From NCBI GenBank assembly GCA_949987565.1, contig OX465107.1:21682030-21746029 (forward strand): DNA of 64,000 nt, read 5' to 3'. Both the position numbers and the translations under genes were made by a program. Each line of letters begins with the position of its first letter. Position 1 is the stretch's first letter. Source of the DNA: Luidia sarsii. Lineage: Eukaryota; Echinodermata; Asteroidea; Paxillosida; Luidiidae. The notes below the pieces were generated by a model that ran no database searches, was not told the origin of the DNA, and worked only from the letters and a program-made list of their open reading frames with translations. Below are positions 35,048 to 47,343 of this stretch, in pieces.

Positions 35048-38000
35048 GAGTGACAGAGAAGCAGAGAGTGACAGAGAGGCAGAGAGACAGACAGAGAGTG
35101 ACAAGAGATGCAGACACAGTTAGGGAAAAACAGAGAGACCGAGAGAGAGAGATAGATAAGACTTGAAGGTTTGCATGGTGGAAGTGTCCAAGGTTTGCGG
35201 TGACACCATGTAGCACTTCTCTTTCAAGAAGGAGTGTGGCTCTGAAAAGAACTGGTAACTCAATTTTTCGGGTATTGTGTACTCTGCCCGTTGTCAGGAG
35301 ACTGCTGGATTCCAACTATCATCAGTGCATATGCCCGAGAATGTTTCCCACCTAGTGCAGCAACTGGAGCCTGTATGGAGTGCACACTACCCAAAACGTT
35401 GAGTTACCGGCTCTTTTCAGAGGCTCTTAAGAGAGAGACAGACAGAGAGAGAAAGGGTGAATGATAGAAAGAGAGGAAAAGAGGAAGACGGCAGAAAAGA
35501 AAGGGAGAAAGAGAAATAGAGAGAAAGAGAATTGGATGAGGGAAATGGAGAAAGAGAGAGGGAGAAATGGAGAGAGAGAAGGGGAGAGAACGTAGGGGGG
35601 AGAGAAGGGGAGGGAGAGAAGGGGAGAGAGTAGGGGGAGACAGAGAAGGGGAGAGAGAGAAGGGGAGAGAGAGAATGGGAGAGAGAAGGGGAGAGAGAGA
35701 AGAGGAGAGAAAGAAGGGGGAGAGAGAGAATGGAAGAGAGAGTAGGGGGAGAGAGAGAGAAGGGGAGAGAGAGAAGGGGAGAGAGAGAATGGGAGAGAGA
35801 AGGGGAGAGAGAGAAGAGGAGAGAAAGAAGGGGGGGAGAGAGAATGGAAGAGAGAGTAGGGGGAGAGAGAGAAGGGGAGAGAGAGAAGGGGAGAGAGAGA
35901 AGGGGAGAGAGAGAGAAGAGGAGATAGAAGGGGAGAGAGAGAAGGGGATAGAGAGAAGAGAGAATGGGAGAGAGAAGGGGAGAGAGAGAAGAGGAGAGAA
36001 AGAAGGGGGAGAGAGAGAATGGAAGAGAGAGTAGGGGGAGAGAGAGAAGGGGAGAGAGAGAAGGGGAGAGAGAGAAGGGGAGAGAGAGAGAAGAGGAGAT
36101 AGAAGGGGAGAGAGAGAAGGGGATAGAGAGAAGAGAGAAGGGAAGAGAGAAGGGGAGAGAGAGAGAAGGGGAGAGATTAAAGGGGAGAGAGAAGAGTAGA
36201 GAGACAAGGGGAGAGAGAGAAAGGGAGAGAGGGAAGAGGAGAGAGAGTAGCCCTGGGAGAGAGAGAAGGGGAGAGAGAGAAGGGGAGAGAGAGAAGGGGA
36301 GAGAGAGAGAAGGGGGAGATAGAAAGGGTGGGTGAGAGAGGTAGAGGTGCAAGGTACCTCATATATCATCCTCAGCAAGGTCTGCTTTGAATCAACCACA
36401 CACCTATGGTAAGCACAGACCTGTGCTACCAGACGCAACAACAAACAAATACATCTCACTCTCTACCCTCTCCAGCAGTCTCTGTCTGGAGTTGGCTCTC
36501 AGAGAGGCAGCAGTTGCTCGACCTTTACAGAGCCCGGACAAGCCCAAAGGGTCTCTGGGAGCATCTACAGAGCCCTCTGCCGCAGCTATTTGAGAGCTCA
36601 TTAATACAAGATTTTGTTTATCGCCTCAATAAATTACAGGCGCAGCAAATGCCTCCGATTCTTATTCCTGGATGACTGGGGTGAGTGTCGGGATGGGAGG
36701 TGGACACTGGGCACCGGTGAAACTGGGCACCAGTCGGACGTGGATATCATTACTGGTGTTCAACCACCACTTCTTCATGGTCACATCAGGTCTACATGTA
36801 CATGCCAGGTACCGGCCAATAAACAGATGGATGTGACAAATACACATTTTACAAATTGCCAACTGAAACTTCCGTCATGGGTGGTGGTTATTTTGAGTGG
36901 CCTTTGTCAAACATCTGCTACAAGGGGGGTCCCATTCGTTAATCACTGTAACCATATCATGTGTTTTGTAACATTAGATTGGAAGGTTTGCCTGGTGGAA
37001 ATACCAAGTTGGAGGTTTGTGGTGATGACGCCATGTACATCAACTCTTAAAAGAAGGAGTATGGCTCTGAAAACAGCCAGTAGCTCAACATTTCTGGTAG
37101 TGTGTAATGTCAATGTGTGTACTCTGCCCGTCGTCAGGAGACTTTTGTAAAACCATGTACCGGTACCATACGGGATCCCAAGTAAACATCCTTTCTGTCA
37201 AAAAAAAAATCAAGTTTTGAAAGTGCATGGTATCTACTTTGGTGTGACTATGTGGCTGGTCCAGTTATTCCCATACTATGGAAAAAGGATGTGTGATCCC
37301 TGGAGATAATGTGTACAGCAGTTAATGGTTTCAATGCTTCTGACTAATGCCTCATGCGTTTTGGGGAGGGGACCTTATCTCAGGTCTGGAGAGCTTCTGA
37401 AGCAGAGCGCTAACTAGTACGTTTAACCAGAGGATGTGGTTCAAATCCACCAGGACCGGTCAAAACTCCTTCCCTCTTTCGTTTATAATTGATGATAAAT
37501 TCCCAGATCCTGTCATCTTCCTTTCCATTCCTTTTTTAAAAATCGCTTCACACGATTTTGGGATATGACTTGAGAAGCCTAGCACTGAATCAATACCTCT
37601 AATCAATGTAGAGGGCCTGATGTTTCGATCCTAGGCTAGGAGGACCTTTCTCAAAAGCAGAACTACCTGTTAGGTCCTGCTAGGACCAAGCCCTCTGAAT
37701 TGATGAGTTTTGCATTCTGCAAGCAAGCACTTGGCAACAATTTTGTGCATTACTCTTGAAAAAAGGAACGATAAGGAGGTCTTCCAAAGGTGTCTAAAAG
37801 ACCATGGATCAGATGATAGAGGCTTGCAGGGCATTGTGTATGTCATCCAGAGCTCTCGGCTAGTCCTCTTGTATTGTGGGAACTATCACATGGCAATGGG
37901 AGGAAGCAGACAAATTACATTGGTTTGTTGAAGAGAGACACAGGACTTGACAGAGTTGAAGAGCTGAGGACTGCCATGCTGGACAGATTAGTGTGGAGGG

Positions 38001-41000
38001 GATTCGTTCATGACAGCGGCTAACTGTCTACGCTCTGGATGCAGTAGTACTTTGAGCTGATATATACTTACTTTTGTTCCTGCTATCATCAGCCATCAGG
38101 CATCCGAAAATGCCTGACTTGTTTGAACATTAACCATGTGCTTAAGGCACAATGAATGAGGTCTCCAAAAATGTTATAGTTTACATGTGCTCAGACTGTT
38201 TTGAAAGTGCCTTAATAGAAGTCTGCACCCTTTCCTGCTTGCTCATCCAAAAAAACAACAAAAACGTCTCAGGCGGGAAAAAAACAAACAAACGCCCGCA
38301 ATTAACTCTCTCCAGCTTTTCAGTGGCGGAAACTCCTCAGATAATACTAATAGTCCCAACGTTTGACTGCAGCTATTCACAATTGGTCCAATTTGGTGCT
38401 TGACCAATTCCCCCGAGTCCTCTTTCCTTGTTAGTTATGCCTTGTTGGAGATATCAAATCTACGCTTCTCCCGCTCAGAAAAAGATCAACAAATTGAGGG
38501 CCAAACACGGACCAACCAAGCCGATGGTTTCAATGCATCACCTGCTGGGGGATGCTTGGTTCCATTCACTGTCAGAGGAGTACAGTAGCTTAATGAAGTG
38601 AAACAGTTGTTCCAGCGGAATGGTTTCTTCCCGGCCCTAAATTGGCCAATTTGGTTGCGTCACTAGACCCTGGCTACACCCATTCCTTGGCACTCTTCCC
38701 CTTATCCAGACTCAAGCCCAGCCAATCTTCGACTTATTCACACCTCTGAATCCCCACTGTCTCCCACTCGCTCTCGTAATTCTACCCGGGCAACCCATGC
38801 GGAACAGATTCTCGTCCAGACTGCCTTCAAAATCAGCCTTTTCTTTCCATTGTCCAACAAAGTTTTCTTTCTTAACTCCCCCCCTCATCAATACAGATCC
38901 CGGTGATTACAGACATACATTTACTTCTTTCCTCTTGTCACATGTTGTGGATCTATTTTCCCCGGGTGCCTCTTTTCAACCGCGTCTTTGGACCAAGGTG
39001 ATTTTCTCCATTGTACGTCCAGTCTTTTATCCCCCATTCAGCAGGCATGCCTATACCCTCCCACTTCTCTCAGTCCACCTCACTCTCCGTTACCTAGCGC
39101 TACTAAGCGATTCCCCCGCTAATCCTATTATTTCTTCTTAAAGAGGAGGGGGGTCATTCAGAAAGGTATTGGTGGGAAGACGAGGTCCGCTAGTCAGAAA
39201 ATCAGTGTCTTGGGACCGTTGCTGGCAGTCTATGGACCTTAAGAGGCTGATCAGGATGAATAAGATCAGTGGCTTTGATTCCCTTGTTGCCTGACAAGAT
39301 CCTTTATGGATCTGCTCTGCTGGCAAAACAAGGAAGACTTCACTAGGCCCTACCATCGGCTACTTCGCCCCCCCCCTAAAAAAAAGGTTGATGTGTGCCA
39401 CACATTCTAAGAAGGAATTTTAAACTAAAAGAAGACCCGTGGAGTGGTAGCAACGAGGATAAAACAGAGGGCAACCTGGACCTTCGACTGACAGGTGATG
39501 CTGCATGAGGGCGTCATCAGACAAATCCCCTCTCCCCCCAGTGTACTGTACCCATAAGAAAAACCCAGACACCACAAAAAAAAAGAAAAAAAAGCCACGA
39601 TCATTTGTGAGCAATGATGCTGAATCAGGTTGCGGAGTCTGCCTGAAGTATCTGCAACTATGCCAGTATTCAGGAGAGACAGAATGCGTCGATTCCCAGA
39701 GAGGCCCGGGCAAAGGTTCTTTTCTACCCGGGCATTTCCTCTTTGGCTGCGTGACTCGGATTCAAAGCAAACAACCGACTCGTCGGCTCAGACACCGGCT
39801 ACAATCCCGAAGGGTGTCGTCAAAAAAAAAGCCCTTGCGTGAAAGAAAAGTAGGCCAGACAAAAATGCGCTCCTTGTTGTGAAATTGTGACAAGATTGAG
39901 GCAGATCCGATAGTGATAGGCCCACCGCTAACAGACAAAAAACTCCAGATAACCTGGAAGCTCTACTACTCTCACTTCTTACAATTTGTTTTGTCAAGTT
40001 AATGCCTAGATGATCAAGTTAATGCCTAGATGATCAAACAAAATTACACCCGACCTTCTTTTATCTGTGTGGTCCTTTGACCATTCGTCCTCAATTTTTC
40101 CCCCATTAAAAAATATACAGTGATGTAAAAACCATTATGAGGGCATCATTGTTAGCTGCTGCGTTGTGGATATTCACAAGAAATTACATTTTAGAGCGAT
40201 GCATACAGATGAACCTTTTGTCCTATTGAAGGAGCAGGTTTTTATTCAGTTTTTTATATCCTGTGTAATGGTCTGGTTTTCAATGGTGGACCTCATAATC
40301 TCTGCAAAAGAGATGATTGTATAGAATATGGATATTAAGTAGCGAGCAGAGAGGACTGTCTGTATCACAATGTGTGAGAAAAAACTTTCCCAGTCTGTGT
40401 AAAAGAGTATAGCTTCCTTATACATATTTCTCATGTCTGTTCCTTTTAATCTAAAAGAGCTTCATTCTGATGTACAGAATTCCATCAGAGCATCCATAGT
40501 ATTCAAGAGGAAGAATTAAATTCAATCAAATCAATGATTACTGTACACTGACTGCACATGCCATAAATTCATATCTTCCTGCAGACAAACTGCATTTCAT
40601 ATTTTTTTCACTCACCAGTTTACACCTCATTAAAATTTCTGACCTACATACATTTTTTTTTTCTTCTTTCTTTTGGCACTTCCTTTCTTTGCCGGGCCAA
40701 AATTATAATCTTGTTGCCTCACGGTAGCTTGGCTCTGAAAGGGACAGGCGTGGGTTTTAAGCAAAGCTCGGCTCCTTGTTGAAAAACAGGCCCCAAAGGC
40801 ACGGCTATGGTGGCGGATATTTTAGCATTTTGCCCGGCATAGAGTGCTTCGACCCTTCCACAATTTGAAAGCGTGCCTATCAGTCCAGAATTAATTCTTG
40901 CCGTTGTCAAATCAACTTCGATCGACCAAAAGGAATTCCTTTTTTTTTTTTCCTTGGCTTGATGTAAAGACAGAATTGAATACAGCACTTGCATTTTCGC

Positions 41001-44000
41001 GCCATGTGAAATTCATTGCGTTGGTTAAAAGAAAACTAGACAAAATCAATACCTTCGCGTTACTCCGAGACAGAAAACATGGTAGGCAGTCACGTCACCA
41101 AGCAAACCACACTTCTTTCTGCGTATCTTTTATCATTGCTTTCGTCGGTATTATTTCATCATGTCTGATGGTGACTGTGGTTTGTCAGTGATGAAATTTA
41201 ATCTGGTGATTGACAAGTTTTTCTGTGCTAGGCTTAAACTCAATACCTTCAATACCTTCATGTTCATCCATTCCTGTTAGGGTATTGGTTAGCCCACAGT
41301 GCATTATTCAACGGTTACCAGTGGGTCTAGTCACTCTATGCTGTCAGTGCAAAGAAGACAACAAAGTACCAGTAACTGGTCATTTATAGCAATGCCTAAT
41401 TAACATTTCATGGCCTCCAGTTCAATTTCAGGTTCGAAGTTAATCCAATATCACCTGAAAACAGTATTTGACATATTAGGCTTTCTCATCTTTGTGAGGC
41501 AAAACTTATTAGGGTCCATCCGGTGTAAACCAAATGTCGACACAAGTCAATCATGCCTTATGTTCACACTGCACAACGACACAAATCGCACTACATTATA
41601 AGTAAATTTCAATCCATGTTCTGTGTTGATTGGCTCAAAATGCTTGAGCATATGTGCACATGGGTCAATAGCAGAAACGATTACACAATTTTCTACGTAC
41701 ATCTGCAACTACCTGCATGTCGACACAAGTCAATCATGCCTTATGTTCACACTGCACAACGACACAAATCGCATGTCGCACTACATAAGTAAATTTCAAT
41801 CCATGTTCTGTGTTGATTGGCTCACACTGCTTGAGCATACGTGCAAATGGGTCAATAGCAGAACGCAGGTTGATACGTAACATGGAAGCGTTTACACTAT
41901 CGCTTTCAACACATGTGGACATTTTCAACACTCAGACCAACTGTTCTCAACACACCTCCCAAGCAGGATTAGTTTCAGGGTTGTACACAGTTTGGTCCAG
42001 TGTACAACCCGGAGAATTTTTGTACTTTTTAAAACCCCTATTCTGTACATGTGTACAGGTACTTACAACATCAATACAAGCGCTTTTGTAACTCAGGGTC
42101 TCTGTGACCATAAAGTCCAGACAAGCCATGGATTGGGTTAAATAGGTTAACTTTGTAATCCTATTTATTTAGGGTATGTTCCACTCATTCAGGTCAAAGA
42201 ATTTGACCCACACAGGCCCTAGTAAATTTGCGACCCTGGTGCCAACCAAGGCAAAATCAGTAAAAATGCCACCTTAAAAATGATGGCTTGTCTTCAGAGG
42301 TTGAAGAAAGAACAGGGTGGGGGAGTGGCCTGTCTTCTAGGGATCTTACGGTGTGATTAAAATGTAGACTTCTCAAATGGGCTGGGGGCTAAAACCAGAT
42401 GGGTACCGGTGACATGTTTAAGCATAAGACCTTGGGGCGGGGAGCAGGGGAAGGACAGCCCTCCCTTCAATATTGTAAATCTTTTTACACACCACAAGCC
42501 ACTGCACCAGTCAACAATCTCCTCCCTCCGACACCCCCACCCCCCCCAAAAAAAAGGAAGAAGAAGAAACCCTTCTAATTTCTTGAAGCTGATTCAGGGG
42601 GAAAAAAACCCTCAACATGGCTATATTGTGACCTGTGACCTGACCTAATAGCAAAGGATTTTTCAACTTTATTTAGAGGTGAAAATATGATAAGGTTTGC
42701 ACAGTGGAAATACAAAGTGGAAGTTTTGCGGTGACACAGTGTAGCACTTCTCTTTCGAGAAGGAGTGTGGCTCTGATAAGAGCCAGTAACTCAACGTTTC
42801 GGGTAGTGTGTACTCTGCCCGTCAGTCTCCTATCATCAAAGGGCCACTTCTATTTCCTCAGAACTTATCAAATTTCAATTTGATTTGTATCCCCAGATGT
42901 AGCAGAGAGAATATCTTCACATGAATTAACTGGTGGAATGATAATTGATTTGTGGGAAATTAGTGAGATTTGATTTTGTGAGAAAATGATGTGATGCAAT
43001 CTGCGAAAATGTCTCTTCTTGTACTAGTTAGCTCTTTTCCATGCACAGGGGGACAGAAAGTTGAGGGGGGTGATAAAGCATCAATTATGATTTGGGTTTA
43101 TATTGCTTCATTACAGACCATATTTTCATAACTACTGAGTAAAAACTTTAACTCTAATCTAAAACTTCAAATCGAAAGAGGTTTTGTGGTGTAGATCACT
43201 GACTATAAAGTGACTCACTTTATAGCCCATTGCATATCAGATTTGAAGGTTTGCATAGTAGAAGTTACTAAAATGTGGAAAGTTTTGTGGTGACACCATG
43301 AATCCCTTTTTTTTTTTAGATGGATAATTGTTTTGATACAGAATAAAATACATCTGATTCTTTAAATTGTATGTTTCTACATCATGTTTTTTTAAATTCA
43401 AATTTAGTAGAGCAGCCAGACCTAACATCAACAATGACACTTTTCAGCCAATTATGTATATTCTATAGACTAGACCAAAAATATATACTTTTATCTTAAA
43501 ACAATACTGTGGCCAAACGTTAGCAAATTTCCATTTGTTAATTTGTTCATTTTAAAGAAATCGACTAAATAGGCCTATTTGTCTCTTCCCACTGTATTGT
43601 TTGAATGTGTACTAAAATGGACCACTAGAATAGCAAGAGGCTGACCTCAATCCATCAAATTTCTTCCATTATTTTTGGTTAAATTTGACAGTTTCTGGTC
43701 CAACTCAAGAGGTATCCGAGGAATGCAGGTCTTTGCTTATGCTGGGCTAATGTTTGGGCAACTATGATTTGATTCATAACCACATTGACAACTGCCACAA
43801 TAGGATGATTGAAGCCCATGTTAGAACAAGTTCACATCGAGATTCTGCCTTTGGCCGTTTGGGAATGGTCCTGCTAGCATCGAAAATGCCGAACCCTCCC
43901 AATTCCACTGATGAACGAAACACAAAATCATCAATACAATGTACTGGTATGAAAGGCAGAGCAAAATTGCTCCCGCACACTATATATAACACAGCTGCAT

Positions 44001-47000
44001 TACACTGTCAACAAATAGGTCAGCCTTCATTTTTGTTTGATGTCATCTAATCTTTGTGTTAGTCCAAACACTTTGACCGGTAAAACCGGTTTGATTACTG
44101 AGGCTGGTCCACTGGGGATGCCACCCCAATCTTGGCAACTGGCAACCTTTGAACTTGACAGACCTCTCTTTTCTTCGACCTGAGGGGTACCATAAATCAT
44201 CCATTTGTGACCCTCCCCCTCCACACCCCCCCCCAAAAAAAAAACAGTCCCAGGAGTCAGACACAGGCTGGGTCAATGGAGAGGTTTGTGAGAGAACACA
44301 TGTTCATAGGGCCAATGTTCTCAGTCCGCATTGGAAACAAATCAGTGATTGCTTGCTGGAAAAGCCAACCAACTTTTGAAGGGTGTCTAATTCTGGATTA
44401 TTCTAAAGCAAAGCTTCTGAATTTTCACTAAAAAGCAAATAAGTTGAACTTGGGACCCATGTTGTCAACCTCCGAGTTGGTGGGCCCTGGTAACTGGTCT
44501 CGCTCTTCTGATTGAGCCCAGGCGAACGACAACAACTTGAGACAGCAGCACCTCGAATTGCTGTTTGCCTCATACGCAAGAAGAAGAAGAAGTTGAACTT
44601 TAGAAAGGTCCTGCTTTTGAGAAAGTTCTGCTAGGATTGAAAGGTTGGGCCCTCCTAATTTTTGATAGAAATAAAAAGAGTTGCAATGCCTATCTATGCA
44701 TGCACTGGTAATGTGACAAGTCAATAGAAATGAGCCTCTTGTGCGATGATCAGATGATAAAAAGTGCCTGGTTTGTGAAAAGTAATTTTTGCGAATATTT
44801 TGGGCAGTTATGCCAAAAACAATCTAGCACCTTTCTGAGTTGGGTCTTTGTGTCAATGGCCACGGCCAATACTACTTGGTCGTGAATTCTCCATGAATCA
44901 TTCAATCTTAAATGGGAAAGTTTGGGAAAGATTTTGATCATTTGAGCATGATGTTTTTTTTATGATGGAGGCTTGCTGCCTTTGACAAGGGTTCTTAGTA
45001 CAGCCAAACATCAGAATCTCTATCTTTTTGAAGATTGGTCAAAAACAATTTTAAGGTCTGACATTTTAACCCTAGCAGGATCTTTCTCAAGGGCAGAATG
45101 TTTTTAGATTTGTTCATCTCCGGACAGTCTAGTCAGTATAAAGCTGTTCGCAATATTTCATTCTGATCACAATTCAAAGATCTTGCAGGAAGAAGTGAAA
45201 GGAGGCATTTACATGTACATGTACATGTATCTTACAGGCAGCACACACTTATCGGTGTGCAATATCTGCGGGTTTGATAGCTGATCTTTACAGCCATAAA
45301 TTTGGCTTGAACTAAGCTCCCATCACTGTTTGCACAGCGATGGTCAGTCCTCCAATCCTGTTGCCCGGGAGTTTACATCAAACAACGCCTCCCGAACTTT
45401 ATGGACTGGTCTGGGTCTGTCGTAAACACATCAAATCGGCATGCAAACTCTCTGGTGGCAGATCTGTTTACCTTGCTTACTGCCTGCTTGCATATTGACC
45501 AGATTATTTCTTTCATTTTTGTTTTCAAGGAACAACTATACCACAGAGCGACAATTGTTGAACACATGCAGCACAGTTTCAAAAGTCAAGAGAAAGAGAC
45601 CACACCTTGTAAATATATGGAGATCATGAACAAAACCTTGAATATTGAAATGTATTTTTTTTAAGGTGATATACAAAAATGTTGCAAACTGCTTACTGAC
45701 TAAAATTACCAAAATTTAAATCTTCAAATTAAGTGGGCCTGACGTTTCGATCCTAGCAGGACCTTTCTCAAAGGCAGAGTGACAAGGACAAAACAGATAC
45801 ATGTACACGAACCTTAATGTATCTGTTTTGTCCTTATCACTCTGCCTTTGAGAAAGGTCCTGCTAGGATCGAAACGTCAGGCCCACTAAATTTTAAGATT
45901 TGCATTATTTTTTTAAAGAAACTGAATCGTAAGAGGTTTGCCATTACAGTGAAAATTTAAACATACAATAATTGCGGAAGTGCCTTAATACTAATACCTC
46001 CCTGATATCTATGTTGATGAATTACATTTTCATCACCTTTGGAACGGTATGTGTAGATTCAATGCTTACATGTACATTAGCACATACATGTAGACACCCA
46101 GCTTTTGAATACAGCAGCCGCCAATATGGCTGCTTTCTTTGGCGGTAATCCGGCATTTCAATGATGATAAAAAACATGCCGTTTGAGCAGACGGGCACGG
46201 CCATGTAAACAAACCGTTTTATAGTCGCATTGACCCACTTAGCGGTTGACTCATGTTCTGGTAATGACCCCAACAAGGAGGACAGTTATACACATGCAGT
46301 ATTCAAAGCCAACATATTGTACAGACGATAGCAGCAGACACTATGGAAGTATATACTGTCTTGTCCGACCATGATTTGCAACAGGTAAAACGAATGTCAG
46401 GGTAAAGGTATATTAATTACGGTATGGACAATCCGGCTGACATTTTTGGGATATGTCTGTTGAGGTCGATGGCAGAACCCAGCTGTTGGATTTCACATAA
46501 ACTTTCTAGTGGAAAAGTGAAGTTCTCCCTAGAGGAAAATGTCAATTTTTCTTTTTTGGGGGGAAGAAAGGATCCCTAAAAAACTGCCTCAAGTCGACAT
46601 TACGACCACATGAAGATTTACGATTTAACATTATTTAGGGCTTTTTTTCATTTTTCACATTGTCTTGAGTTGCTGAATGAACAGGTTTCTCAGCAGGGCA
46701 ATCTGATTCCCTAGGCAACGGGAAAACGAGAATTCAATTGCAATTTTGTATGATTTAATTTCTGCTCCATGTAAATCACATGAGCAGGGGCTGATTTGGA
46801 TTAGGCCTAAAGCAGAAATGTTTTGAATGTGTTTTGATTCTTTTAAAACAAAATGCATTTTTGGAATAATTCAAGCTTTGTGGGAGGGTTATTTCAGCTG
46901 TAGGTGTGCCCCATAGGATTGCAGTCAAAATATTACCAAAAGCTGGGGGAAAAAAAATTCAGGTCAGAAATCACAGACCTTCGGGCTACATCACCTTCCT

Positions 47001-47312
47001 GTGTTGTTAGCACAAACAAGACCATTTTTGAACCACCCGTCCTTTGTGCAAAGTGCAGCTTTTATCTTTGTCTCTTTGACTTCTGTTATCCGTTCTAATT
47101 TCTGCATCTCCCGCTGTCCACCTCTTTTCTATACTCTGCAGTGTCTCGATGTTGACTGCTCAAACAGGGATCGGACAAAAGAACATGGCGGGCAAAATGT
47201 GTACCCAGGCCGCACCAGCATTGACAGGGTGTTGGAACAACAAATTTAACTGACTGCCTGAACAAACAGACCTAGGCCAACTTTTGGTTGGTGATGGAGA
47301 GGGGTTCTGGGA

Positions 47313-47343
<31 letters not shown>

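Noticed and set aside
35404..36459. 351-codon Ser/Leu/Pro-rich open frame (minus) and Glu/Arg/Gly-rich frames (plus)
   Set aside because: Pure translations of the GA/GGGGA array; present on both strands and in several frames.
38797..39141. 114-codon open frame
   Set aside because: No recognisable domain, no splice partners and no conservation signal visible; typical chance ORF in intron 1.
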